A stretch of 64,000 nt of DNA from Sycon ciliatum (lineage: Eukaryota > Porifera > Calcarea > Leucosolenida > Sycettidae). The stretch lies in assembly GCF_964019385.1 (NCBI RefSeq), contig NC_088649.1, forward strand, positions 17,217,377 through 17,281,376, read 5' to 3'. The first letter of the stretch is position 1; each line of letters begins with the position of its first letter. Shown piece by piece: positions 33,942 through 51,005 of this stretch. The translations under genes and the position numbers were made by a program. Below the pieces are notes generated by a model. That model worked only from the letters and a program-made list of their open reading frames with translations, was not told the origin of the DNA and searched no databases.

Positions 33942-34092
33942 CAAGGGTCATAATTTTCGACAAGGAAAATACCCACTTTGCACGTGAGGATTTGGAACGA
34001 ATTCAATTTGATTCGTTGGCTGCAGCGAGATGCTGAGAGCAGCACACGGCAGGCTTCTTCTATAAGCAAGTGATAGAAAGATGAAAAGGATA

Positions 34093-34315
34093 TATTGTAA
34101 AACCGGAAAGTCTAAAGACCGAAAAAAGGTTAACGTTTTTGTAATCGTGGCATGATTACCTGCAGACAGTTTAACGATGGCTACCTGGCCACCCATCTGT
34201 ATGCGCATATTTACACAGACATGTAACGATAACGGGTTTTTTTCAAATAACGAAAAATAATTGGTCGTTAAAACGTTAGACTTTGTGGCTCGTTAGACTT
34301 TCCGGTTTTACAGTA
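34093..34315. mobile_element. Mariner/pogo-like MITE, 223 bp
   Basis: Ends TATTGTAAAACCGGAAAGTC and inverse GACTTTCCGGTTTTACAGTA, with TA at both borders. Palindromic over about 24 bp per end, no coding region. Confidence 0.7.
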
Positions 34316-34972
34316 GTTCGTAGTTTGTACATGTACACACATGTCCAATACTTTCCCGACTGAACAGAAAAGCCAGGCCATTGTGAAATTGAAAAAGCTA
34401 TAAAACAAATGTTTCGAAATTTGAGAAGATAGCAAGTGTCATCCTTCACAAAACATGTGCAAAGGAAGAACCCATTTTCGAACTAACAATTTCAGAAATT
34501 TATACAAATAAAAGATATATCTTTACTTGAAAGAAGGCGCCATTATTCGCACCAGCTAACGGAGCTAAAGCTCCGACTCCGAAAGAAGGCTGAACAAGGT
34601 TCACAGCATCATTACTTTCTCCGACCAGCGAAGGAAAGAAGGCAACTCTTCCAAAGGTCAAAGCTACATATACTAGTAGTCTAGACGATTGGAACCGTTT
34701 AGAGACCTCAAGTGAAATGCCAACATTGAAACAAAGTACGCAGCCGAACGTGTTAGCCACACGTCTTATAATTTTATGAAGAGGCTTCAATCGTTTCACA
34801 GATAAACGGTTATCGTGTATTGCCGCGTGAGCACTCTTGAGGTCAATGAAGACTTTGCTTGGCACCTGTTCATCAAAGCAGTCGGGTATTTGCAGACGGT
34901 CTTACTTGTGTCCTCTTACACAATGTCATGCAGATCCGCCTGTACTGGAAGCATCGGGTGCGCTCACGGTTC

Positions 34973-36529
34973 TCACTCGTCGCGCAGCAGAATGCCCTCG
35001 TCGGGCGCGGACTCGCGCATGATCACCGTCTCCTCACCGTCATGATCCTGGTGTTCATCTTGGTAGCGTTCCATCTGCAGCTGCTCGCCCTCGTCCGCTT
35101 CCAGCTCGTCCACGCTGTCCTCCAGCATGATCTCACCCTCAGATCCGTCATCACCCTGTTCCAGCAGCGAGCTGCTCACATCCCCACCACCGTGCGTGCT
35201 CTTCATCACCGTGTGACCCGCCTGCAGTAGCCGCTCCATGGAGAGCTCCGCCGCGTCCATGTAGTCAAGGTTACCCAGTGGCCCGGCCAGCTCGTCGTAG
35301 AACTCGGCGGCCAGCTGCGACGTCAGCGCGTGGAACTCCTGTGGCATCGCCGCGACGACGTCGGCCCTGTACAGACGTCCATCGTCGTCCACCAGGGACT
35401 GCAGCGTTGCCATGACGTGCGCCGCGTCATCCACCATCACCAGCTCTGACGCCGGTATGCCGTCTGCGCAGCCGTCGTGACCCGCGGGGCGGCAGTCGAA
35501 CCGCTCCTCCATCTCCTTGCACTTCGAGTCGTCGAAGAACTTCAGCGGCCGCCACCACAAGTTGACGCCGAGGTTGCGCGGTCCGTCCGAGCGCACCTGA
35601 TGCACCCAGAGCGTCGGTATGTATAGGCAGTCTCCAGGGCGTACCGTGACGTTCCACCAGCGCACGCCGGTCATGTTGTACTGGAGCGTGTCCACTCGAT
35701 CCACGTCCATCAGATAGCTGCCGTCCTGCTTGCGGTCCATGCCGATGTGCTCGGCGTCGCGCCTGTCGATCATCACGAAGTGCTTGGTGCCGTCCAGCAG
35801 GCAGTGAAGGTTGTCCACGGTATCCGTGTGCAGCACCGACGATGTACCGCCGCTACTTAACCACATGCGTATGGACGTGATGCGCTCCGCGAACCCGCCG
35901 CACAGCAGCATGGCCGGTATGCGCCAATGCATGCGCAGGTCCACTGGCACGTCGTCCGCGAGGTACACCTCGCTCCGGTTGTACGCGCCGAGGAAGTCGC
36001 CCATCGTCATGGCAATGGCAGGACCCTCTCGCCGCTCTTTCTTCATCTCCTCCACGGTGACGGTCACATGACCAAACTCGCGCGTCAGCCACGTGTCGTT
36101 GTTGAGATTGCTCACCGAATCCATGTCCAAGACTTGCCGAAAGACGACCGGCTCGTCGTTCTGCACCACGTCACGGTAGAACATCTCCGCGTCCACGAAG
36201 CTATCGAACTCGGCCAGGTCGGGCTCGGGTGCCTGGTGACTGCCGAGTGGCTGCATATAGCCGTCGGGTACTAGCGCGGACTTGTGGGCCTCGCCCCCGC
36301 CACACTTGCCCCCAGTGCGTCTGTCGGCCGAGCACGCTTCGTCGCCGTCCCCGCCACCTGAAGGGAATTCTCCACCGCCGGAACTCATGAGCTGCTCGTC
36401 GCTGCCATCACCGGTCTCCTCGGCACTGGCACCGTTACCGTTGACAATGGCAACCAGGGCAGTGACAGTGCATAGGAGGACAAGCTGCAGGCAGCCAGTG
36501 TTGCCATGCCTAGACCACGTCAGTAGCAT
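34973..36529 (-). CDS. Secreted/ER-luminal JmjC (cupin-8) 2-oxoglutarate oxygenase
   Basis: Starting at ATG 36529, 518 aa in a single exon. Residues 1-33 look like a signal peptide (LQLVLLCTVTALVAIV core), followed by a low-complexity Gly/Ser/acidic stretch to about 85. The catalytic cupin contains the Fe(II) triad H234-x-D236 (VLHTDTVDN) and H310 (LWVHQV), with K250 in position for 2-oxoglutarate binding and NLGVNLWW closing the barrel, as in JMJD7/JMJD8/TYW5-type enzymes. Such enzymes hydroxylate proteins; the substrate is unknown. The signal peptide points to the secretory pathway, as for JMJD8. The last 60 residues are very acidic and end LLRDE, close to but not an ER-retention signal. 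The frame extends upstream to 36712 through a poly-Pro stretch from a G-run; I reject that as coding. Confidence 0.8.
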   Translation of the reverse strand: MLLTWSRHGNTGCLQLVLLCTVTALVAIVNGNGASAEETGDGSDEQLMSSGGGEFPSGGGDGDEACSADRRTGGKCGGGEAHKSALVPDGYMQPLGSHQAPEPDLAEFDSFVDAEMFYRDVVQNDEPVVFRQVLDMDSVSNLNNDTWLTREFGHVTVTVEEMKKERREGPAIAMTMGDFLGAYNRSEVYLADDVPVDLRMHWRIPAMLLCGGFAERITSIRMWLSSGGTSSVLHTDTVDNLHCLLDGTKHFVMIDRRDAEHIGMDRKQDGSYLMDVDRVDTLQYNMTGVRWWNVTVRPGDCLYIPTLWVHQVRSDGPRNLGVNLWWRPLKFFDDSKCKEMEERFDCRPAGHDGCADGIPASELVMVDDAAHVMATLQSLVDDDGRLYRADVVAAMPQEFHALTSQLAAEFYDELAGPLGNLDYMDAAELSMERLLQAGHTVMKSTHGGGDVSSSLLEQGDDGSEGEIMLEDSVDELEADEGEQLQMERYQDEHQDHDGEETVIMRESAPDEGILLRDE

Positions 36530-36842
36530 CTTAACTGCTGATCTCAGGGTTTCAAGAATCAGTAATGCAAGGTGAAACTTGATGATTGCCCACAAACCCA
36601 CCACCACCACACAGGGGGGGGGGGGGGGGGGGATCGGGGGAGAGGGTGGGGGGTCGATGATGTAGATGGGTTTACTATCCTTTGTCCACTGTGAAAATCC
36701 GTCTTGATCCACAATCCGGAAGAAACACAGCGTTTTACACGATTCTCAACAGAGCTACTGCCAGTAGTACTGGTACTTGGTAGCTCGCTGACCCGCACTT
36801 CACACCGACAGCGACTGGCTAGTGAAGTGCAGACAGGGCGTT

Positions 36843-36876
<34 letters not shown>

Positions 36877-38590
36877 GCTGACTGCACTGACTGTAGATTG
36901 TGCTCCAACTCGATAAAATTAATTTCGACCAGCGGCAGCACTGCCCGATGATAAATCCAAGCACGTTGGCCTGGACTCCGCACAGACAAACCTTGTGTCA
37001 GAGCATAGTGAACGGACTTGGAACGATGTGGACCACTGCCCTGGTCGCGCTACTGTATGTCCTCCACAGATTCAGGCAGTCGATCAGTCGCACTTTTACT
37101 TGTAGGGAGCACCAGTGTGATAAAAGAAGATAACGGAGTACTTGGAGCAATTATTATTATTAATTTCAGCTCCAGGCTACTTTACTCCCTTGTATCAAAG
37201 TAGAAGAAAGCACACACTGACACACATCAGTCATCCTGTAGCAGCTCCGGAGTCTGAGTCCAATGACACGTGGCAGCCATGCAGACTCCAGCGGCACCAG
37301 GTCCAAACTGCAGCTTGTCGGGTAGATCTACGAGTCCTGGGCAACCGGGCCCTGGCTTCGCTCGTAGATCTACCGTTCAGACTTCAACTGGCACGTCAAC
37401 TCATTCGAGTCGCAGTCTGGATCATGGAAGGACAAAGTGTAAAATTATTTAGTGCGATTCTCTACTCAGAAAAAATCGCAGACTGTATCATCTGTTATCA
37501 CTCCCTTAGTATTGACTCCCATAGATTTTTGCCATACCTAAGCAGTCAAATATTCCTGCATACTTCACTCCTAATTAGGGCTATTTTGACCGCTTATTTG
37601 ACTCTTTTTTAGCGATTGAACACACGCTTTGGCTAGTCGTGATAAATCTAATATTGACTTCGTACTTGGTCAGTATAGGAAATAAAAGACCTCGTAAAAG
37701 ACCTCGGCTTCGCCTTGGTCTTTTACTCGGCTTTTATTTCCTTTATTGACCTCGTACTCAGTCAATATTAGATACGTATTATTATGGCCAGGGCGAGGCT
37801 TCGAGGGGTTTGCAGTGGTTTGAGTCAGCACAAACCATGCAAAACAGCAAACACCTGCTCGCTCCTCGATACTGACAGGTCACGTGAGGCAACTCTGTCC
37901 AGCCTTTTCAAGTGTTAGTCGATCCTGCAGAGGCCGCGCGGCGCGCTGGGGACCGGGCGGTCGGGCGGAAAAGCAGATCCGGATAGCTAGGAGGGCGCGC
38001 GCGGGCGACGAAGCATGCATGGCAGGGAAATGGGAAAAATAAAAATTAATAAACAGGTACATTTTGTAAAGTAGGTTGAAAGTCCAAAACCTGGCAAAGA
38101 AGTGTTTCTCCACTTTTGGACCCCGTGAAGTAAGTACTGTAAGTAGTTAGTTTGCTGGAAATCTTGCAGGGATCCAAGAGATGTTGGTAGATCCAGGCCA
38201 GGCGCGATTGTGAGTACTATTCGCTATGTAGCCAGGACTGACTTTTGTTTGCTACTGCTGGGTGGTATATGGTCGTCCTTGAATCCCTCAATATCAGGAG
38301 TACAAGACATTGTCACTCATTGCTTGTAGAAATATTTTTGTTTCGGGTTCAGTATAGTAGGTCCTCGTTCAATGCAGTGTAGTTAGTGGCTAAGTGTGTG
38401 ATCCGGTTTGCGGCACCACCGTCGCGCCCCCTTTGAATTGATTGTCACAAGGATTTGCTAATTGCTGCTCACGTGGTGTTTGAAGTGGTGCTGCAGCTCG
38501 TACTCCACGCTGCTACGGCTGGCTGGCTCTGCGGCCGACATTATTTTGAGCAAATCGCGAAGGACCATACTCCATAGTCTGTAGATAGTT
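36530..38590. other. Intergenic region between JmjC and GH31 genes
   Basis: No gene supported. It holds a G-run (36614-36632), a (CA)n tract (36845-36874), a hairpin around GGTAGATCTACGAG (37319-37373) and a fold-back element (37644-37774). The genes are divergent, so both promoters probably lie here; no core promoter motif can be called. Confidence 0.5.
37644..37774. mobile_element. Fold-back element, about 60-bp arms
   Basis: ATCTAATATTGACT at the left and AGTCAATATTAGAT at the right, with GGAAATAAAAG and CTTTTATTTCC inside, pair around a short loop. Arms are about 85 percent complementary by eye. Confidence 0.65.
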
Positions 38591-45123
<6,533 letters not shown>

Positions 45124-45265
45124 GTGAGTTTGAACCCTAAAAATATGTAATGTGTGTGTGTGGGGGGGGGGGGGGTCTGCCAGGAGGTTTCCACTGTTTA
45201 TGCCTTGGTTGCGGTGACGTGTTTCCTTTTCATCACAGTCAGGAGCATGCATTCTGATTGGAAGT

Positions 45266-45266
<1 letters not shown>

Positions 45267-45328
<62 letters not shown>

Positions 45329-45465
45329 GTGTGTGTGCGTGAGTGCGTACGAGCGTACGTGTGTGTGTGTGTATATGAGTCTCAGCGTGAGGAAGCCATC
45401 GCTATCATTGCTACGACAATGGGCGTTCAAGGTTCAAAGGTTTTTAAAGGTATATGTGCGTGTGA

Positions 45466-45517
<52 letters not shown>
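45267..45517. repeat. Two (GT)n microsatellites
   Basis: GT tracts at about 45267-45371 and 45467-45517 in the sequence after GH31 exon 7, before the LINE C 5' end. Confidence 0.9.
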
Positions 45518-45518
<1 letters not shown>

Positions 45519-45713
45519 TTTCTCTTGAGAGAGGAGGAAGCAGTTTTTGGAGCTCCGAACTCTTCTTTCTTCGTAGTGAGTTTAGGGCCACGGGCTGGCT
45601 CCTGGCTTCTGCCAGGGCCAGCCCTGGTGAGTAGAAAACACTTTGTGACGCGGTGTTAGACAAGGCAGTCTTCATCTTGCTGCCGCGGAGGAGGAAAATT
45701 CAGCGTTGACGAC

Positions 45714-46885
45714 ATGGCCACTTCGGATGTGACCACTCGCGCTGACCCTCTTTCGCCTGGGTGTAGAGGTCTTGCAAACCCTCGCCCAGAGTCTTTCCAC
45801 TCGCGTGCACCAGCGGCTCGAAAGGTTGTTCTGTCTCTGGGAACGTGGAACGTCAGGACTCTTGTCGACACTGACGGAAATTTGAATACGGCGTCCAAAG
45901 CAAAAAAATCAAGGAAAGTTTGTTCGAATATTCGCGAGGAGAGAAAAATTGACCTTGTGTGTCGTCAGCTCAAAAAGTATGGAATGGACATCGTTGGCCT
46001 CCAGGAGACGCTTTGGTTTGGCTCTCATCAATATACTGTCGGAGATTGCTTAGTTTTGACAAGTGGTCGCCCAACACCGACTGGGGATGAGCCTGCTCGT
46101 CGTGGTGAGGGGGTTGCTGTCGTTTTGCGAGGCAGATGCAGGGAGGCATTTGAACGCGGAGGCTCTCGCTGGACGGCGGTCGGCTCCAGACTCCTGTCAT
46201 TGCAGGTAAAGTTTGTATGTGGTCGGAATCGGTCTGTGTCTTGCCTGCACTTCGCTGTGGCGTATGCCCCCACGTTTGTCAGGCCCCGTGAGGAGAAAAC
46301 TCAATTCTACGCAGATGTCCAGTCCTTCATTGACAGTATTCCCAGGAACGATCAATTCGTCCTTCTTGGTGACTTCAACGCCCGTGTTGGCAGTGCTGGT
46401 GCGGATGGTGACTGGTCAAGTGTCAGGGGCCCTCATGGTTTTGGTCGAATGAACTCAGCTGGAGAGGATTTGCTCAATTTCTTGTCCAGAAATGGTGCCC
46501 TCATATGTAACACGTGGTTTCGGAAGAATGATGTTCATAAGCATACCTGGTTTCATCCTCGATACAAACAGCCTCACTGCATTGACTACTGCATCATTCC
46601 TCAGAGCCGACGCTCCCAGTGTATTGATTGCCAAGTCATCCGGTCTGCGGAATGTGATACCGATCATAAATTCTTGGCTATGAAATTGCGCCTGGCAGAG
46701 AATCCCTGTTTCCATCGTACCCGTGCTGTCATCAGAAAACCCATTGCTGTGTCCAAGCTGTTGTGCAAGCCTGGCGGAGATGACGAACCGGACACTCGTA
46801 AGGTCTTTCGCGACATGCTGGATGCAGAGTTGGAGGGAGCCTGGTCGCATGAGCCATCCTTGGATGACTGGTGGACTACCATCAA
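45714..46885 (+). pseudogene. LINE C endonuclease segment
   Basis: From ATG 45714. APE-type endonuclease with LGTWNVRTL, VGLQETLW (catalytic Glu), VAYAPT, LLGDFNARVG (catalytic Asp and Asn) and DTDHKFLAMKL (the terminal Asp/His pair). It nicks target DNA to start reverse transcription. The frame runs a little further into the inserted hAT-like element, which is not part of the protein. Confidence 0.85.
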
Positions 46886-47516
46886 CAGGCCCGTAGCAGC
46901 CCCATATTGGTTGGTCCGGCAAGATCCGACCTCGATGCCTCCCCCACCCCCCACCCGAGCCCACACTCCTACATATGCCGATACATGTACATTGTACAGG
47001 TACAAAATGTACATGATTGTCCGTGTACCAGTATGTACATGACTGTATGTAATTGTGACCATGCAGAGTGACATAGGGCGAGAAAAGGAAGAAGGATGTT
47101 CTGCATGAGTCAGGAAAAAGGGCATCAGCATGTTGTGTCCGTCCAAACAGAACTTGTTGAAGCCTATGAAGGCATAGCAACAGTATCTGAACGCATGTGA
47201 TAAAAGAACCAAAAATGGACCTTTGGTCCCTTGGAGGAGGAGAAAGGACATCGCAATGAAGGAATGGCAGGTCATAAAGTAGAGAACAACACCCACATAG
47301 ATCTATGTACATGGTATTCGCAACAACATGTACATGACATGTACTTGAGTACAACTAGAGTTCAAACTTCAAAGTAATCACTCGATGTTGTAGTGTCCTC
47401 TTGCTATTACCATGTAGAATCTACTACCTCTACTTACTTGCTTATATACCTCACTACGGCTCTACTTATTGCACACATCATGGGTGGACATCCTGAGCTG
47501 CTTACATGTGTGAGCT

Positions 47517-47558
<42 letters not shown>

Positions 47559-47613
47559 GCCGAATATTGGTCCGGCAGCTGCCGGACCTGCCGGACCGCC
47601 TGCTACGGCCCTG
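46886..47613. mobile_element. hAT-like element inside LINE C
   Basis: Ends CAGGCCCGTAGCAG and CTACGGCCCTG, flanked by CATCAA on both sides (46880-46885, 47614-47619). It contains a 38-bp T run at 47519-47558, ACATGTACATGT-like words and the palindrome CCGGCAGCTGCCGG near the right end. No transposase frame. The T-run may be the tail of a minus-strand retroposon inside. Confidence 0.65.
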
Positions 47614-47988
47614 CATCAAGACAACAACTATCAAGGTTGCAGAGGATTGCTTGGGCAGAGAGAGCCGTAGACAGCCGGAGTGGTTTCGGGATAGTCAGGC
47701 AGAGCTTGAACCTTTCCTACTGGAGAGGGATCGGCTGTTTGCTGTTTGGGTGTCTACACGCAAAGTCAGTGATTGCAATGCCTATAGAGGTTATGCGAAA
47801 GGATCACGTGCAGGCGGCGTGTAGGCGGCCAAAGCGGCCGCGCTCCGCAGGGGTGGCAAAAGAGATGAAAAGTTCAAAAGAAGTACATGTGCCTGGAATA
47901 ATTTCACGAAGGAAATTTCCTGTATCGCTGTTACGTTCCTCTTCTGTTCTTTACAAAGGACTATTGTACGAACGCTGAATCAGTGGCC

Positions 47989-49830
47989 ATGACTTCTCCC
48001 AAGTTTTCAAAAGTGTATGACGAGTTAGATGACTCCAGCAAATGCCGGTACCGTGAAAAGCTCGAGCGCGTTGCACCAGACTCGAGTGATCCTTACCTGC
48101 CCAGAAGTATTTTTTTAGAGGAAGATAAATTTCCACTTGTGGACTATCCCGATATTTACAATTTCTTCGTCAACGCGCCCAGCCCCTACACCAAGGAGCA
48201 GCTCAAGGCCTACAAGAGCTTGGAAGGCTACAAATACCTTGTCAGTGGCTGGGTCGGCGATGTTCGTGCGTTTCCAGCGTCTGAATCTGACACATGTGAC
48301 AGCAAGTTTGTCATCGCCAAAGTCCGCCATTCCCAGTCAGTTTCCGGCACCCATCTGCAACCCTGGATTGCTGCGCAAAACGACGGTAGCGTGATTTGTG
48401 CACACTGCACCTGCATGGCTGGTCTTGGTGAGTCTTGTTCTCACGTTGCTGCACTGTTGTTCAGCCTGTATTCTAGAACGCAGCTGATTCAGAACACAGG
48501 AAGTACTTCATTGCCGTGCCAATGGTCAACTCCTTCAATGAAGGAGGTGGAGTATGCCAGGATTCGTGACATAAACTTCACTGCACCCGACACTAAACAG
48601 CATGGGAGCAAGCGCCGTAGGTCGGAGGAGAAGGTCCCTGCTGATATTAAGCAACCCTCCAGTGCTGAGCTGGGTGAACTATATGGAAATTTATGTCAAG
48701 CCGGTAAACCGTCATTACTCTCCCTTGTTCCCGGGTTCTGCGATAGGTACGTACCTTCCAAGCCCGAGGGATATCCACCCATTTTGGATTTATTGTACGA
48801 ACCAGACATGCTGGATGCTAGTTTTGGGGACCTGCTCGTTCGTTGCGAGGCAGTATTTCCAGCGGTCTGTGTTTCAGAGGAGGAAGCACGCGCTGTGGAA
48901 CAGGCTACGCGGAACCAGGCAGATTCCAAGGCCTGGTTTGAATTTCGCGCCGGCCGGATCACAGCTTCAAAGTTGAAGTCTGCTGTTCGCACGGATATTA
49001 GCCAGCCCTCTGCGTCCTTAGTCCGCTCTGTGTGTTACCCTGAGGCACACAAGTTCCGTAGCAAAGCCACACAATGGGGATGTGATCACGAGCAGAAGGC
49101 AATTGACAACTATAGTGAACATGCCAGTGCAACACATCAGAAGGTTGAAGTACTCCCCAGTGGCTTTGTAATTCATCCGGACTATCCATATCTTGGCGCT
49201 ACTCCCGACTCCCTTGTGCAGTGCTCCTGCTGTGGCAACGGCGTGGTGGAAGTGAAGTGCCCGTACGGGTGCCGAGACAGTAGCCTGCATGATGCTGCCG
49301 ATTCAGGGAAGTTCTGTCTAGTAAAGTCCGGCGGAGCACTCCATCTTAAGCAAGACCACATGTACTACTACCAAGTACAGCTACAGATGCTGGTGTGTAA
49401 GGTGCAGTACTGTGACTTTGTTGTGTGGAATGAAGGTCAGCTGTTTGTGGAGCGTATCTGTGCAGACACAGATTTCATCCGTGAAGCGGTAGCAGGTGCC
49501 AAGAAATTCTTCCAGTGTGCTGTTCTCCCAGAGCTTGTTGGGAAATGGTTCACTAAGACGTTCTCCACTCTTCCTGCCGATGCGTCTTCAGCGGCTACAT
49601 CAGCCTCGGAACCACTTGGTGCTGCCAGTACAACATCTACTGCGGATCAAGAACGCCCTCCGGAGTTTTGCTACTGCAAGTCTGTGAAGGCTGGCGAGGT
49701 ACTGCGATGTTCCAACAACGATTGCAGTATTCGTTTGTTCCACATGGCTTGTTTGCAGCTGAAGAGTAAGCCAAAGCGCAAGAACTGGACCTGCCCGGAG
49801 TGTCGCAAGATTAAATCTGCCACAAAATAA
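47989..49830 (+). CDS. SWIM-YqaJ-PHD nuclease of ISL2EU-type element
   Basis: From ATG 47989, 613 aa, no introns. SWIM zinc finger at about 137-151 (CTCMAGLGESCSH, CxCx7CxH). A YqaJ/lambda-exonuclease fold follows: WFEFRAGRITASKL, GCDHEQKAI (Glu), GATPDSLV (metal-binding Asp), VVEVKCPYG (ExK) and YYQVQLQM (Gln), the full motif set. A C-terminal PHD-type finger (FCYCK...CSNNDC...FHMAC...WTCPEC) ends near the stop. YqaJ proteins are DNA exonucleases or recombinases; here it probably processes DNA ends during transposition (inference). A basic KRRR patch near 209 could be a nuclear signal. It faces the transposase gene 1.2 kb away. All catalytic residues are present. Confidence 0.85.
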   Translation: MTSPKFSKVYDELDDSSKCRYREKLERVAPDSSDPYLPRSIFLEEDKFPLVDYPDIYNFFVNAPSPYTKEQLKAYKSLEGYKYLVSGWVGDVRAFPASESDTCDSKFVIAKVRHSQSVSGTHLQPWIAAQNDGSVICAHCTCMAGLGESCSHVAALLFSLYSRTQLIQNTGSTSLPCQWSTPSMKEVEYARIRDINFTAPDTKQHGSKRRRSEEKVPADIKQPSSAELGELYGNLCQAGKPSLLSLVPGFCDRYVPSKPEGYPPILDLLYEPDMLDASFGDLLVRCEAVFPAVCVSEEEARAVEQATRNQADSKAWFEFRAGRITASKLKSAVRTDISQPSASLVRSVCYPEAHKFRSKATQWGCDHEQKAIDNYSEHASATHQKVEVLPSGFVIHPDYPYLGATPDSLVQCSCCGNGVVEVKCPYGCRDSSLHDAADSGKFCLVKSGGALHLKQDHMYYYQVQLQMLVCKVQYCDFVVWNEGQLFVERICADTDFIREAVAGAKKFFQCAVLPELVGKWFTKTFSTLPADASSAATSASEPLGAASTTSTADQERPPEFCYCKSVKAGEVLRCSNNDCSIRLFHMACLQLKSKPKRKNWTCPECRKIKSATK

Positions 49831-51005
49831 TGATATGCATGTACAATTACAGTGGTAGCGACTTCGGCGACAAGTTTATAGGAATGTTGGTCGCTAAGCA
49901 CAACGTTCGTCAGCCTACTCAAGCTCAACTGCATGAGGGGTGAATTCCCCGAAACACTGTGTATTGAGCAGGGAGTGGTGCTTTCTTGCAGGTTTGCCGG
50001 AAGGAGGGCTCGAGGGACTTCTTCTCTGCTCTAGATGGCAGTTGTGAGTCAGTCAAGTGTCTGGATGGAAGTCGTGAGTTTGTCAAGTTTCTGAATGGCA
50101 GTCGTGAGTCAGTCAAATGTCCAGTCAAGGCGGCAGAAAAGCTCGACCTCTAGTATGGGGTGCAACCAACTTTCCATGTACATAGTCATTTTTGTCGTAG
50201 CATTTGTAAATCCAAGTCTCAAGCATTTGAGAAGTGATTATATTCATGGAGCCTGCTATTCTGGTATTTCTAGAGTTGCATTTTCAACTTGTGCTGCTGT
50301 GCCTTCCACGGTACTTGCTGTTGCACTTGCCACGTGTGTGCATACAATCGGTGGCTGGGCTTTCACAACGATTTCCGTTACCTTTCTTGTATTTATTTGC
50401 TTGCATGTATCACTGAAGGACCATAATGCTGATTCGTATTTGTGGGTCCCAGGACATGCGTGAAGACCACTCACTGCTTATGCATGTGAGCAGAGGAACT
50501 CCATCATTACACATCAAACACTTCGCTCTTTACGTCTCTTCCGGGTGATGTTGGCAACAGTTGAGTTGTTCTTTGGTGCTGGGCATACTACATCTGATGG
50601 TACATCGCGCACTACCCAGCACCCTAAGTTGGGTTTCAGGGCTATTCATAATTATTATATTGTGTTGTCCCTATTTGGACCACGAGTCATTATATTGATG
50701 CAACAAGAAACGGAGGCATGTCGTGAGTGATGATAGAAGCCATTATTATTACTATTATTATAAGTCTGTTGGCTTTGCCATGACCAAGCAAGCTTGGCTA
50801 GCCAGACAAAAGAAACTAGAAACAAGCGAGGTCAATGAGGTGAACACATGCGCATGCAACTGCAGAATAGGTAAAACAGAAATATAATTGCCGGTATATC
50901 CAGACAGTCCAAAAAGCACAAGGGGTTAATAATAAATTTGAATAATAATATAATAATAATAATAATGTAGCAATCATTACAGCTGACAAAGCGGCATGAT
51001 GTAAT
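49831..51005. other. Intergenic spacer of the ISL2EU-type element
   Basis: No gene supported. A 30-bp tandem repeat (GGATGGCAGTCGTGAGTCAG type, about three units) lies at 50028-50122, and a single inverse unit occurs at about 31585-31612 in P450 gene 2 intron 1. (AAT)n-like tracts lie at 50741-50762 and 50940-50967. Confidence 0.6.

Larger units (their letters stand above)
32919..34972. other. Intergenic region with repeats
   Basis: No gene supported. It contains (CA)n tracts at 33270-33336 and 33570-33610, a hAT-like MITE (33783-33941) and a mariner-like MITE (34093-34315). A minus-strand frame at 34500-34865 (FIDLKSAHAAIHD start) has no recognisable family. Confidence 0.6.

Noticed and set aside
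34500..34865. Minus-strand frame starting FIDLKSAHAAIHD as reverse transcriptase
   Set aside because: The resemblance is limited to a few residues; no other RT motif follows.
36530..36712. Upstream extension of the JmjC frame with poly-Pro
   Set aside because: It reads through a G homopolymer; the signal peptide starts at the ATG at 36529.
45127..45660. Further GH31 exons after 45123
   Set aside because: No segment matching the expected catalytic region and no acceptor with an in-phase homologous frame was found before LINE C.
50158..50463. Membrane-protein-like frame within the ISL2EU-type element
   Set aside because: Hydrophobic composition only, between two convergent genes, with no homologous pattern recognised.
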